Part shown: in pieces, positions 33,780 to 42,666 of the stretch
Position numbering within the stretch: the stretch's first letter is position 1
How the letters are laid out: each line of letters begins with the position of its first letter
Origin: JBQTKD01 sp052389435
Lineage (GTDB): Bacteria; Actinomycetota; Actinomycetes; Sporichthyales; Sporichthyaceae
Assembly (NCBI GenBank): GCA_052389435.1
Contig: JBQTIB010000135.1
Coordinates: forward strand, 1 to 53,572
DNA: 53,572 nucleotides
Direction of reading: 5' to 3'
Translations under genes and position numbers: made by a program
Notes under the pieces: model-generated
The model's database searches: none
What the model was told of the DNA's origin: nothing
What the model saw: the letters and a program-made list of their open reading frames with translations, nothing else

Positions 33780-34040
33780 CTACTCGAGGACGAGCCCGGT
33801 CTGCGAGAGCCGACCCAGGTCGTCGGGCTGCGCCGCTCGGGTCCCGGCGGCCAAACCGGCGATGGCCATGGCCGCGGCCAGAACGACGGCGACGGCGGCC
33901 GCGGCAACGGCCACGCGGGTCCGGGCGGTCCGCCGGGCGAGGTCGGCACGGCTGCCCCGGCCGGGCGCGCCACCGGTTGCGGACTTCGCCGCCACCGCCG
34001 GACGCGGCCGCGAAGCCACGTCCCGTGCTCCTGCCCGCAT
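33780..34040 (-). CDS. Small single-pass membrane protein
   Basis: 86 aa from the ATG at 34038-34040, preceded by GGGAGG. A basic N-terminal half (RGSRADLARRTARTR) leads to one membrane helix of Ala/Val (about 50-70) and a short outside tail. The frame is open to 34211, but the first ATG with a ribosome-binding site is here. No family recognised. Confidence 0.5.
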   Translation of the reverse strand: MRAGARDVASRPRPAVAAKSATGGAPGRGSRADLARRTARTRVAVAAAAVAVVLAAAMAIAGLAAGTRAAQPDDLGRLSQTGLVLE

Positions 34041-34239
34041 CGCGAGCCTCCCGCCCCAACTGTGCGCTTCCTGGGATCTCAGGGTGCGCTCCCGCAAGCC
34101 CGCTGGGAAGAGCGCGGAGGTCGGCCTGACCGGTCGTCGGCGCAATCGAACCGAACGGATGATGCCCCAACCGGGAGGGGAACGGACCGACGGTGAATAT
34201 CGGAACCGCAACGGGTCGGCACACCCGCCGGAGGATTCG

Positions 34240-37200
34240 CTAGCCCAGGCAGGACGAGCCGAGAAGCGCCTTCAGGTCGCCCATGAGCGCCGGCGACGGG
34301 GTCACGTACGGGCCCTTCTCCAGGCGCATGACGGTGGTGCGGCTGCGGGCCTGCAGGTGCAGGTGCACCTCGGTGGAGCCCGGGTGGCTGGCGAGGACCT
34401 CGCGCAGCCGCTCGACGAGCGGCGGAGTGCAGCGCACCGCGGGCAGGTGCACGGCCACCGGACCCCCGGCCCCCTTGGAGGTGTCGGGCAGGGTGAGTTC
34501 GGAGACGATCAGCTTCGGGACGTCCTCGCGCCGGTCGAGGCGACCCTTCACCGCGACGACGGTGTCCTCGGCGAGCATCTGCCCGAGCGCGCTGTAGGAC
34601 TGCGGGAAGATCATGCACTCGATGCCGGCGCCGAGATCCTCGACGGTCGCGATCGCCCACTGGTTGCCGGTCTTGGTCATCTTCCGTTGGATGCCGGTCA
34701 CCAGGCCCGCGATCGTGACGACGTGGCCGTCCTCGCGGTCGACGAGCGAGGCGATCGAGCAGTCGGCGGCGGCGGCCAGGACGTGTTCGAGGCCGGACAG
34801 CGGGTGATCGGAGACGTAGAGGCCGAGCATCTCCCGCTCGTAGGCGAGTTCGGTCGCCTTGTCCCACTCGAGGTCGGGAATCTCGACTTCCAGGGTTGCG
34901 TCGGTCGACTCCCCCGCGTCCTCGAACATGCCGAACAGCGAGTCCTGGCCGATGGCCTCGTTGCGCTTGACGTCGATGATTGCGTCGATCGCGCGCTCGT
35001 GGACGTTGACCAGGCCGCGACGTGGATGGCCGAGGGAGTCGAAGGCGCCGCCCTTGATCAGGGACTCGACGGTCTTCTTGTTGCAGACCCCGGCCGGGAC
35101 CTTGCGCAGGAAGTCCTGGAAGTCGGTGAACGCGCCCTGGGCGGTGCGGGCCTCGACGATCTGCGCGACGACGTTCGCTCCGACGTTGCGCACCGCGGTC
35201 AGGCCGAAGACGATGTCCGCACCCCGTGGGGTGAAGTTCGCATCCGAGGCGTTGACGTCGGGCGGGAGCACCTTGATGCCCATGCGCCGGCACTCGTTGA
35301 GGTAAACCGCCGACTTGTCCTTGTCGTCGCGCACCGAGGTCAGCAGACCGGCCATGTACTCGGCCGGGTAGTTCGCCTTCAGGAACGCCGTCCAGTACGA
35401 GACCAGGCCGTACCCGGCGGTGTGCGCCTTGTTGAACGCGTAGTCGGAGAAGGGGACGAGGATGTCCCACAGGGTCTTGATCGCGGCTTCGGAGTACCCG
35501 TTGGCCTTCATCCCGTCGGAGAACGGGATGTACTCCTTGTCGAGGATCTCCTTTTTCTTCTTGCCCATCGCGCGGCGCAGCAGGTCCGCGGCGCCGAGGG
35601 AATAGCCCGCGAGCTGCTGGGCGATCGCCATGACCTGTTCCTGGTAGACGATCAGGCCGTAGGTGTCGCCGAGGATGCCGGACAGCGCCTCTTCGAGCTC
35701 GGGGTGGATCGGCTCGACGGGCTTGCGCCCGTTCTTGCGGTCCGCGTAGTCGTTGTGCGCGTTGGCGCCCATGGGCCCGGGGCGGTAGAGCGCGAGGACG
35801 GCGGAGATGTCCTCGAAGTTGTCCGGGACCATCGAACGCAGCAGCGCGCGCATCGGGCCGCCGTCGAGCTGGAAGACGCCGAGGGTGTCTCCGCGCGCCA
35901 GCAGCTCGTAGGCCTTGCGGTCGGTCAGTTCCAGCTTCTCCAGAACGAGCTTCTCGCCGCGGTTGGCCTCGATGTTGTGCAGACAGTCGTCGAGCACGGT
36001 GAGGTTGCGCAGGCCGAGGAAGTCCATCTTCAGCAGGCCGAGCGACTCGCACGCGCCCATGTCGAACTGGGTGATGATCGCGCCGTCCTGCTCGCGGCGC
36101 TGGATCGGAATCACGTCGAGCAGGGGTTCGGCGGACAGGATCACCCCGGCGGCGTGCACGCCCCACTGGCGCTTGAGGCCCTCGAGGCCCTTGGCGGTGT
36201 CGACGACCTTCTTGACGTCCGGGTCGGACTCGTACAGGGCGCGGAACTCCCCGGCCTCGCCGTAGCGCTTGTGGCCGCTGTCGAAGATTCCGGCCAGCGG
36301 GATGTCCTTGCCCATCACCGCGGGCGGCATCGCCTTGGTGATCCGGTCCCCCATCGCGAAGGGGTAGCCGAGCACGCGGGAGGCGTCCTTGATCGCCGCC
36401 TTGGCCTTGATGGTGCCGTAGGTGATGATCTGCGCGACGTAGGCCTCGCCGTAGGTCTCCGTGGCGTAGCGGATCATGTCCCCACGCCGACGTTCGTCGA
36501 AGTCGAGGTCGATGTCGGGCATCGAGATGCGCTCGGGATTGAGGAACCGCTCGAAGATCAGCCCGTGCGCGAGCGGGTCGAGTTCGGTGATCCCCATCGC
36601 GTAGGCGATCAGGGCACCGGCCGCCGAGCCGCGGCCCGGGCCGACGCGGATGCCGTTCTCCTTGGCGTACCGCACCAGGTCCGCGGTGACCAGGAAGTAC
36701 CCGGGAAAACCCATCTTGATGATCATGTCGACCTCGTAGGCCGCCTGATCGACGTGCGTCTGCGGCACCTGGCCGTCGAAGCGCTCGGCGAGACCGCGCT
36801 CGACCTCCTTGCGGAGGAAGGACTCCTCGGTTTCGCCGTCGGGCACCGGGAAACGCGGCATGAGGTTGCGCGAGGTGAAGCCCATCTGGCAACGCTCGGC
36901 GATCAGCAGGGTGTTGTCGCACGCCTCGCGCAGGCCGTACTGGTCCTGCCACTGCGCCCGCATCTCCGCCGGGGACTTGAGGTAGAAGTCGGTGGCGTCG
37001 AACTTGAACCGGTTCGGGTCGGCGAGGGTTTTGCCCGACTGCACGCACAGCAGCACCTCGTGCGCGCCGGCGTCGCCGGCTGCGGCGTAGTGCAGGTCGT
37101 TGGTGGCGAGCAGGGGCAGGTTCATGTCCTTGGCCAGGCGCATCAGGCCGTCGTGCGCGCGCTTCTCGATGCCGATGCCGTGGTCCATCAGCTCGCAGAA

Positions 37201-37779
37201 GAAGTTCTCCGCACCGAAGATGTCGCGGAACTCCCCCGCGGACTCCTTGGCCTTCTCGTAGTTCCCGATCCGCAGCCAGGTCTGGATCTCCCCCGACGGG
37301 CAGCCGGTGGTGGCGATCAGCCCTTTGCCGTAGAGGTTGAGCAGTTCGCGGTCCGCGCGGGGCTTGTAGAAGAACCCCTCCGTGCTCGCCCGCGAGGAGA
37401 GCCGGAACAGGTTCTGCATGCTCTCGTTGTCGGTCGCGAGCATCGTCATGTGCGTGTACGAACCCGAGCCGGAGACGTCGTCCTCGCCGCCCTCGGCCCA
37501 CCGCGTGCGCACGCGCTCGCCGCGGTGCGTGCCGGGCGTGAGGTAGGCCTCCATACCGACGATCGGCTTGATGCCCGCCTCGTTGGCCTTCTTCACGAAG
37601 TCGTAGGCGCCGAACACGTTGCCGTGGTCGGTCATCGCCAAGGCGGGCATGCCCATCTCCTGGCAGCCCCGAAACAGGTCGTCCAGGCGCGCGGCACCGT
37701 CGAGCATCGAGTACTCGGTGTGCACGTGCAGGTGCACGAAGGAGTCGTTCCGCCCGTTGCTCGACCCCGTCGCACTCAC
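34240..37779 (-). CDS. dnaE: DNA polymerase III alpha subunit
   Basis: 1179 aa, typical DnaE1 length. The PHP domain starts FVHLHVHTEYSMLDGA and keeps its metal-binding histidines. The polymerase active-site acidic cluster is SMPDIDLDFDERRRGD, followed by the tandem HhH region and a C-terminal OB-fold (VVTIAGLVTGIQRKMT). The GTG at 37777-37779 was chosen because it gives the expected N-terminus and lies 7 nt after TAGGCT; upstream codons are antisense to a membrane-protein gene. Confidence 0.97.
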   Translation of the reverse strand: MSATGSSNGRNDSFVHLHVHTEYSMLDGAARLDDLFRGCQEMGMPALAMTDHGNVFGAYDFVKKANEAGIKPIVGMEAYLTPGTHRGERVRTRWAEGGEDDVSGSGSYTHMTMLATDNESMQNLFRLSSRASTEGFFYKPRADRELLNLYGKGLIATTGCPSGEIQTWLRIGNYEKAKESAGEFRDIFGAENFFCELMDHGIGIEKRAHDGLMRLAKDMNLPLLATNDLHYAAAGDAGAHEVLLCVQSGKTLADPNRFKFDATDFYLKSPAEMRAQWQDQYGLREACDNTLLIAERCQMGFTSRNLMPRFPVPDGETEESFLRKEVERGLAERFDGQVPQTHVDQAAYEVDMIIKMGFPGYFLVTADLVRYAKENGIRVGPGRGSAAGALIAYAMGITELDPLAHGLIFERFLNPERISMPDIDLDFDERRRGDMIRYATETYGEAYVAQIITYGTIKAKAAIKDASRVLGYPFAMGDRITKAMPPAVMGKDIPLAGIFDSGHKRYGEAGEFRALYESDPDVKKVVDTAKGLEGLKRQWGVHAAGVILSAEPLLDVIPIQRREQDGAIITQFDMGACESLGLLKMDFLGLRNLTVLDDCLHNIEANRGEKLVLEKLELTDRKAYELLARGDTLGVFQLDGGPMRALLRSMVPDNFEDISAVLALYRPGPMGANAHNDYADRKNGRKPVEPIHPELEEALSGILGDTYGLIVYQEQVMAIAQQLAGYSLGAADLLRRAMGKKKKEILDKEYIPFSDGMKANGYSEAAIKTLWDILVPFSDYAFNKAHTAGYGLVSYWTAFLKANYPAEYMAGLLTSVRDDKDKSAVYLNECRRMGIKVLPPDVNASDANFTPRGADIVFGLTAVRNVGANVVAQIVEARTAQGAFTDFQDFLRKVPAGVCNKKTVESLIKGGAFDSLGHPRRGLVNVHERAIDAIIDVKRNEAIGQDSLFGMFEDAGESTDATLEVEIPDLEWDKATELAYEREMLGLYVSDHPLSGLEHVLAAAADCSIASLVDREDGHVVTIAGLVTGIQRKMTKTGNQWAIATVEDLGAGIECMIFPQSYSALGQMLAEDTVVAVKGRLDRREDVPKLIVSELTLPDTSKGAGGPVAVHLPAVRCTPPLVERLREVLASHPGSTEVHLHLQARSRTTVMRLEKGPYVTPSPALMGDLKALLGSSCLG

Positions 37780-37786
37780 AGCGCGA

Positions 37787-37792
37787 AGCCTA
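37787..37792 (-). promoter_or_regulatory. -10 box of dnaE (leaderless)
   Basis: TAGGCT on the minus strand, 7 nt before the GTG. Same hexamer and spacing as the LON-domain gene. No Shine-Dalgarno. Confidence 0.55.
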
Positions 37793-37921
37793 CGGTCGCC
37801 CTCCGACAAATCCCGAACGCCGGGCGTGCCGCCCCTGCGTAGCGGCGCGTGGACGGATGGAAACGTGGAACGGCCCACGGCGTCGGCCGCCACAGGATCT
37901 TCGTGGGAGACGGGCGCGCGG

Positions 37922-37927
37922 TACGGT
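37922..37927 (+). promoter_or_regulatory. -10 box of the 141-aa membrane protein (leaderless candidate)
   Basis: TACGGT, 6 nt before the GTG start at 37934. Confidence 0.45.
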
Positions 37928-37933
37928 CCGGCG

Positions 37934-38359
37934 GTGTCCACCACCGCGGGCGGTTCGCCAAACGATCTGGCGATCGCGACGTCGGCCCTCGTCGCCCTCG
38001 TGGGCTGGGCGCTGTTCGAACTGCGTGCGGTGTCCACGCTGCGCGGCGGTATACGCGCCGGCATGGTGCTGAGCACAACCGCGCTGTTCTTCGCGGGCTT
38101 GGTCGTCGGCATCCGAGGCGGTAGTTCCGGCTGGCTCGGCGCCGGTCCGGTCGGTGCGTTTCTCGGCGGCCTGCTCGTCGGCTTGAAAGGCAGAGTGGAC
38201 CTGCTCGTCGATCACGAGTACCTGCAGCCCCGCGCCGACGGCGGCGCACACCCTCCGCACCGACAGGGGCAGGCGATCCTCGGCGGGCTCGGAGGCGCGA
38301 CGGCCTACTTCGTGGTGTTCGGCGCCTGGGTCGGGTGGGACGTGCTGGTTCCGGAGTAG
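37934..38359 (+). CDS. Small integral membrane protein
   Basis: 141 aa from the GTG at 37934. Three or four hydrophobic segments: ATSALVALVGWALFELR, GMVLSTTALFFAGLVVG, AGPVGAFLGGLLVGL, and AILGGLGGATAYFVVFGAW at the end, with a His-containing loop (EYLQPRADGGAHPPH) between the last two. Divergent from dnaE. The longer frame upstream runs antisense through dnaE and is not credible. No family recognised. Confidence 0.6.
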   Translation: MSTTAGGSPNDLAIATSALVALVGWALFELRAVSTLRGGIRAGMVLSTTALFFAGLVVGIRGGSSGWLGAGPVGAFLGGLLVGLKGRVDLLVDHEYLQPRADGGAHPPHRQGQAILGGLGGATAYFVVFGAWVGWDVLVPE

Positions 38360-38496
38360 CCACCGGGCCTCGGCCTGCCGTGGCCCGGTCCCGGGTGTCG
38401 CTCGACGAACAGGGCACCCGTAGGGCCGCAGACGGCGAGGCGGGTGAAACGGCGCGAAGGTGGCGTCACCGGCAACGACCCACCCTGGAGGCCACC

Positions 38497-38607
38497 ATGA
38501 CCCGCACGCTGCACATCCTCGGCCGCATTCTCGCGGGCGCCTCGCTGACCAGTCCGTACGGCGCCTCGGTCTACGCCCTTTCGCGCGAGGTTCCCAAGAC
38601 CCGCTAG
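38497..38607 (+). CDS. Possible 36-aa peptide
   Basis: An ATG preceded by CTGGAGG at ideal spacing. The peptide starts MTRTLHILGRILAGAS and ends EVPKTR; it is amphipathic and basic. It stops 4 bp before the convergent membrane-protein gene. No family recognised. The strong ribosome-binding site is the main support. Confidence 0.35.
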   Translation: MTRTLHILGRILAGASLTSPYGASVYALSREVPKTR

Positions 38608-38611
38608 ACCC

Positions 38612-38950
38612 TCACGCCGCGCGCCGCCGCCACCAGGGACGCCACGGCGTGCCCGCCTTGGCCAGCAGCGCCGCTCCCCAGGCGAGCAGGGCGCCGCCGG
38701 CCGCGCCGAGGCCGAGCACCCACCACCACAGATCGCCACCGGTTTCGAAGACGCCGGGCCCGTACCAGCGCATCTCCTGCACGAAGGCCACCATCACGAC
38801 GTTGGCCGTCAACTGCCAAAACAGCAGGGCCAGCACCAGCGCCATCGGGATCGCCAGGGCAACCGTGATCAGGCCGGAGCCGAGCACCGCGAGCAGCACG
38901 CCGGGCCACGGTCGACGTCGCTTCGGCGGGGTCTGGGAGTGGTCGGCCAC
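38612..38950 (-). CDS. Two-pass membrane protein
   Basis: 112 aa, GTG with a perfect GAAGGAGG upstream. A basic N-terminus, TM1 about 16-45 (VLLAVLGSGLITVALAIPMA), a Trp-rich loop (MRWYGPGVFETGGDLWW), TM2 about 76-97, and a Trp/Arg-rich tail. Not recognised. Confidence 0.7.
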   Translation of the reverse strand: MADHSQTPPKRRRPWPGVLLAVLGSGLITVALAIPMALVLALLFWQLTANVVMVAFVQEMRWYGPGVFETGGDLWWWVLGLGAAGGALLAWGAALLAKAGTPWRPWWRRRAA

Positions 38951-39008
38951 GGGTTGGCCTCCTTCGACGAGGCCGACCCTAGCGGCCCGGCCGGACTCCC
39001 CGAGCGCC

Positions 39009-39167
39009 CTACGTCAGGCGGAGACCGTCGGACAGCGGCGGGACGGTGGGCGCCAACCCGCGCCGGGCCAGATCCGAGAGCACCCGGCCCAGGGAGACCC
39101 CGCGGTCGCGCGCGATCGCCTTGGCCGTGGCCAGCACGTCGTCGTCGAGGTCGAGCGTGGTCCGCAT
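39009..39167 (-). CDS. VapB-like ribbon-helix-helix antitoxin, orphan
   Basis: 52 aa. The sequence begins MRTTLDLDDDVLATAKAIA and continues RGVSLGRVLSDLARRGL, the beta strand and two helices of a ribbon-helix-helix DNA-binding protein of the VapB/DUF2191 kind. Antitoxins of this type normally precede a PIN-domain toxin, but downstream lies only the two-pass membrane-protein gene, and no PIN sequence is seen. It starts 15 bp after the pseudouridine synthase stop, so it probably depends on that gene's transcription. Confidence 0.7.
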   Translation of the reverse strand: MRTTLDLDDDVLATAKAIARDRGVSLGRVLSDLARRGLAPTVPPLSDGLRLT

Positions 39168-39182
39168 CACCGCATCATCACA

Positions 39183-40124
39183 TCAGGGCTGCTGCACGAC
39201 CGCCAGAGCGTGCGCGAGGTCGTCCGGATAGGTGCTCGCGAACTCGACCCACTCCCCGGTGTCGGGGTGCTCGAAGCTCAGCGACATCGCGTGCAGCCAC
39301 TGCCTTTGCAGGCCGAGCTTGGCGGACAGCGTGGGGTCGGCGCCGTAGGTGGCGTCGCCCGCGCACGGGTGGCGGAGCGCGGACATGTGCACCCGAATCT
39401 GGTGGGTTCGACCGGTCTCGAGCTTGATCCGCAGCAGGCTCGCGGCCCGGTGGGCCTCGAGCGTCTCGTAGTGCGTCACCGACGGCCGGCCCCCCGCCTC
39501 CTCGCCCACGATCGCCCACTTCCAGTCGAGCGTCGGGTGCCGACCGATCGGCGCGTCGACGGTGCCGCGACTCGGATCCGGGTGCCCCTGCACGAGCGCG
39601 TGGTAGATCTTCTCGACGGTCCGTTCCTTGAACGCTCGCTTGAGCAGGGTGTAGGCGCGTTCGGACTTCGCGACCACCATCAGCCCGCTCGTGCCGACGT
39701 CGAGTCGGTGCACGACGCCCTGGCGCTCGGCGGCGCCACTGGTGGAGATGCGGTATCCGGCGGCGGCCAGGCCGCCGATCACGGTGGGTCCCGTCCAGCC
39801 CGGACTCGGGTGGGCGGCGACGCCCACGGGCTTGTCGACCACCACCAGATGCTCGTCGTCGTGGACGATTCGCATGCCGGGAACGGGTTCGGCGACGATC
39901 TCGACCGCTTCGGTGCGCTCGACCGGCAGTTCGACCTCGAGCCACGCACCGGCGGGCAGCCGATCGGACTTGCCGACCGTACTGCCGTCGAGGCGCACGC
40001 AGCCCGCGGCGGCGAGGTCGGCGGCCTTGGTCCGGGAAAGCCCGAACAGCCGCGCCAGGCCGGCGTCGACGCGCTCGCCGGCCAGCCCGTCGGGTACCGG
40101 CAAGGCCCGCAGGTCCCCGCTCAA
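39183..40124 (-). CDS. rluD: RluA/RluD-family ribosomal large subunit pseudouridine synthase
   Basis: 313 aa. An N-terminal S4 RNA-binding domain (RVDAGLARLFGLSRTKAADL) is followed by the catalytic domain with the active-site Asp in VVHRLDVGTSGLMVVAK and the LETGRTHQIRVHM motif. It converts uridines of 23S rRNA to pseudouridine. I chose a TTG start (40122-40124) because it overlaps the YqhA-family stop as TTGA and gives the standard length; the longer frame upstream is antisense. Whether it is RluD itself or another family member is not certain. Confidence 0.88.
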   Translation of the reverse strand: MSGDLRALPVPDGLAGERVDAGLARLFGLSRTKAADLAAAGCVRLDGSTVGKSDRLPAGAWLEVELPVERTEAVEIVAEPVPGMRIVHDDEHLVVVDKPVGVAAHPSPGWTGPTVIGGLAAAGYRISTSGAAERQGVVHRLDVGTSGLMVVAKSERAYTLLKRAFKERTVEKIYHALVQGHPDPSRGTVDAPIGRHPTLDWKWAIVGEEAGGRPSVTHYETLEAHRAASLLRIKLETGRTHQIRVHMSALRHPCAGDATYGADPTLSAKLGLQRQWLHAMSLSFEHPDTGEWVEFASTYPDDLAHALAVVQQP

Positions 40125-40687
40125 TGCTTGTTCTGGAACGAGGTCCGGTCGACGACCGCCAGCAGCAGCGCCGAGCCGACGAAGGTCAGGTGCACCACCG
40201 CCAGCACCAGCAGGCTTTCGTTGTCGACCTTCTCGGGATCCATGTAGTTCTTCAGCAGGTGGATACCGGAGATCGCCACGATCGACGCGGCCAACTTCAG
40301 CTTCACGGTGCCCAAGTCGAGCTTGCCCAGCCATGCGGGGCGCTCGTACTCCTCGTCGACGTCGAACTTCGAGACGAACGACTCGTAGCCGGACAGCGCG
40401 ACCATCACCAGCAGACCGCCGACCAGCGACAGGTCGATGAGGGCCAGTGCCGCGAGGATGAGTTCGGTTTCGGTGACGCTGCCGAGGTGGGTGAACAGGT
40501 GCTTGAGCTCGCGGAAGGCGCTCACGGAGAAGACGACCAGGGTGAGCATCAACATCAAATAGAGCGGAAACAGCAGCCACCGGCTGAACAGCAGCGTCAA
40601 CTCGATGGCGTGCTCGGCACGCTTCAGACTGGAGCGATGCTCGACGGGCTTGGCGCCGGCCTTGGGCGTTTCGGGTTCTACGGACAC
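40121..40687 (-). CDS. YqhA/UPF0114 family membrane protein
   Basis: 188 aa, GTG start. Four hydrophobic segments. The characteristic block ALIDLSLVGGLLVMVALSGY followed by ESFVSKFD identifies the YqhA/TIGR00645 family, whose function is unknown. TAGCGT ends 7 nt before the GTG and no Shine-Dalgarno is present, so the mRNA is probably leaderless. Its stop overlaps the pseudouridine synthase start. Confidence 0.87.
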   Translation of the reverse strand: MSVEPETPKAGAKPVEHRSSLKRAEHAIELTLLFSRWLLFPLYLMLMLTLVVFSVSAFRELKHLFTHLGSVTETELILAALALIDLSLVGGLLVMVALSGYESFVSKFDVDEEYERPAWLGKLDLGTVKLKLAASIVAISGIHLLKNYMDPEKVDNESLLVLAVVHLTFVGSALLLAVVDRTSFQNKH

Positions 40688-40694
40688 CCGCCGA

Positions 40695-40700
40695 ACGCTA
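40695..40700 (-). promoter_or_regulatory. -10 box of the YqhA-family gene (leaderless candidate)
   Basis: TAGCGT on the minus strand, 7 nt before the GTG. Confidence 0.45.
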
Positions 40701-40706
40701 GCCCAG

Positions 40707-41309
40707 TCAGTGCCTGCGACCCGAAAGCGGGACGTTGCGCAGCGCGAGCAGGACGATCATGACTCCGGCCGTGACGATGGCGGCGTCCGCGAGGTTGAAG
40801 ATCGGCCAGCCCTGCACGTGGACGAAGTCGACGACGTGCCCGCGGAACGGCCCCGGGGACCGGGCCAGCCGGTCGGTCAGGTTCCCCATCGACCCGCCGA
40901 GCAGCAGACCGAGGGTGAGCGCCCAGGGCAGGCTGTTCAGCCGATGCGAGACCAGGAGGATGACCGCGATCACCAACGCCGTCACCAGGGTGAAAAGCAC
41001 CGTCGCGCCGACGCCAACGCCGAACGCGGCGCCCGGGTTGCGGATGAGCCGGAACTCCACGCCCGTGTTGCCGAGCCTTACCGGGGTGTCCTCGGACAGC
41101 GTCGCGACGACCATCAGCTTCGTCGCGACGTCCGCCAGGTAGGCGACGACGGCGATGAGCAGCAGTGCCGCAATCGACGGAAGGGAGCGACGCCCCGGGG
41201 GCGCGTAGGGCACCGGGTGCAGGTGGCGCACGACGCCGGGCGGCGAAGCCGGTGCGGCCACGGAGCGGAGCACCGGGGCTGTATCCGGTGCGGCGGCGAG
41301 GTCGGTCAC
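40707..41309 (-). CDS. lspA: Lipoprotein signal peptidase
   Basis: 200 aa, GTG start. Four membrane helices; conserved NPGAAFG, GGSMGNLTDRL and VVDFVHVQGWPIFNLADAAI with the two catalytic aspartates. It cleaves lipobox signal peptides such as those of the binding proteins and L,D-transpeptidase in this window. About 45 non-conserved N-terminal residues precede the first helix; a later start cannot be excluded. Confidence 0.95.
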   Translation of the reverse strand: MTDLAAAPDTAPVLRSVAAPASPPGVVRHLHPVPYAPPGRRSLPSIAALLLIAVVAYLADVATKLMVVATLSEDTPVRLGNTGVEFRLIRNPGAAFGVGVGATVLFTLVTALVIAVILLVSHRLNSLPWALTLGLLLGGSMGNLTDRLARSPGPFRGHVVDFVHVQGWPIFNLADAAIVTAGVMIVLLALRNVPLSGRRH

Positions 41310-41382
41310 CCGGCCAGAGTGCCAGAGACCCGGCCTGGCCCAATTGTCCGCTTTGTCACATAGTCGTAAAGGTAATTCAAGT

Positions 41383-42642
41383 TTACCGGCGTTCCTGCCG
41401 TTGTTTACAGCTCATGCAGAGCGTCGCCCGCGGAAAGGCCTTCAAGCGCTCTTTGCCAATCAATTGACCGCAGGACTCGCACTGCCCGTAGGTGCCGTCG
41501 TCGAGCCGTGCGAGGGCGCGTTCGTCCTGCTGAAGCATGTCCAGGGCGTTGTTGGCCAGCGACAGCTCGTGCTCGCGTTCGAAGGTCTTCGCGCCGGCGT
41601 CGGCCTGGTCCTCGCCGGAGCCGTCGCCGTAGTCGCGTAGGAGGTGCTCGCGCTCGCTCTGCGCCGCCTGGATCTCTTCGCGCAGCCGTTCGACGTCGGC
41701 CGTGAGCTCGGCACGGAGTTCGGCCACCTCGGCCTTGCTCCACTCCTCCTTGACCGGGGCGGGCGGCGGAACGGGGGCCTTGGCCGCCGGGGCGGACGGT
41801 TGTTCGGGAGCCGCGGCTGCGGGCGCCGCGACCGGCGAAGCGCCCTCGGCAGCGGGGACCGCGTTCCCGGCAGGCGCGGCAGCCTTCGCCGGCCCAGCCT
41901 TCCTGGCGGGCGCAGCAGCCTTGGTGGCCGGGGCGGCGGCCTTGGTGGCAGCAGCCTTCGCCGCCGGGGCAGCAGCCTTCGTCGCCGGGGCAGCAGCCTT
42001 GGCCGCCGGGGCAGCCGCCTTGGCCGCCGGAGCGGCAGCCTTGGCGGGCGCCGCGGCCCTCTGGGCGGGTGCGGCGGTCTTCTTCGCAGGGGCGGCGGTC
42101 TTCTTCGCAGGGGCGGCGGCCTTCTTTACGGGCGCCGCGGCCTTCTTCGCAGACGCGGCGGCCGTCGCCGCCGGAGCGGCAGCCTTCTTCGCGGGCGGGG
42201 CAGCCTTGGCGGGCGCCCCGGACTTCCTCGCGGGGGCGGCGGCCTTGGCGGGGACCTTCCCGGCCGGTGCGGCGACCTTCTTGGCGGGGGCGGCGACCTT
42301 CTTGGCGGGGGCGGCGGCCTTCTTGGCGGGGCCGGCGGCCTTCGCCGCGGGCGCCGCGGCCTTCTTCGCCGGCGCCGCGGCCTTCTTGGCGGGTACCGCG
42401 GCCTTCTTCGCCGGCGCGGGCGCCTTCTTCGCGGGCGCCGCGGCCTTCTTCGCCGGCGCAGTGGCCTTCGCGGGGGGTGCAGCGGCCTTCTTCGCCGCCG
42501 GAACCGCGGCCTTCGCCGTGGCCGTGGCCGCCTTCTTCGCGGCTGCTGCCCGCCCTGGGGCCTTCACCGCCGCGAGCGCACGGGTGATGGCGCTCCGCGC
42601 GGCGCCGGCACTCTGCCGGGCCGCAGCCGCCTGCCTGCCCAT
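41383..42642 (-). CDS. DksA/TraR-type zinc-finger protein with histone H1-like Ala/Lys-rich domain
   Basis: 419 aa from the ATG at 42640-42642 (AAAGGCAGG upstream). About 260 residues of repeated AAPAKKA-type units, very basic like the tail of histone H1 or of actinobacterial HupB, are followed by a Pro-rich spacer, a coiled coil (WSKAEVAELRAELTADVERL) and a C4 zinc finger CESCGQLIG ... LCMSC. The coiled coil and finger match DksA/TraR proteins that enter the RNA polymerase secondary channel. The tail suggests simultaneous DNA or RNA binding. Confidence 0.88.
   Translation of the reverse strand: MGRQAAAARQSAGAARSAITRALAAVKAPGRAAAAKKAATATAKAAVPAAKKAAAPPAKATAPAKKAAAPAKKAPAPAKKAAVPAKKAAAPAKKAAAPAAKAAGPAKKAAAPAKKVAAPAKKVAAPAGKVPAKAAAPARKSGAPAKAAPPAKKAAAPAATAAASAKKAAAPVKKAAAPAKKTAAPAKKTAAPAQRAAAPAKAAAPAAKAAAPAAKAAAPATKAAAPAAKAAATKAAAPATKAAAPARKAGPAKAAAPAGNAVPAAEGASPVAAPAAAAPEQPSAPAAKAPVPPPAPVKEEWSKAEVAELRAELTADVERLREEIQAAQSEREHLLRDYGDGSGEDQADAGAKTFEREHELSLANNALDMLQQDERALARLDDGTYGQCESCGQLIGKERLKAFPRATLCMSCKQRQERR
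41870..42560 (-). repeat. Low-complexity Ala/Lys/Pro codon repeat
   Basis: Imperfect tandem repeats of about 18-30 bp coding for AAPAKKA-like units within the DksA-type gene. Prone to length variation by slippage. Confidence 0.85.
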
Positions 42643-42666
42643 GCGACCTGCCTTTCGACGCTTGGC

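Noticed and set aside
33688..37842. 1384-aa plus-strand ORF
   Set aside because: Antisense shadow of dnaE; no recognisable protein family.
41700..42560. CRISPR-like or minisatellite array
   Set aside because: The repeats are codon-periodic, lack unique spacers and encode the Ala/Lys tail of the DksA-type protein.
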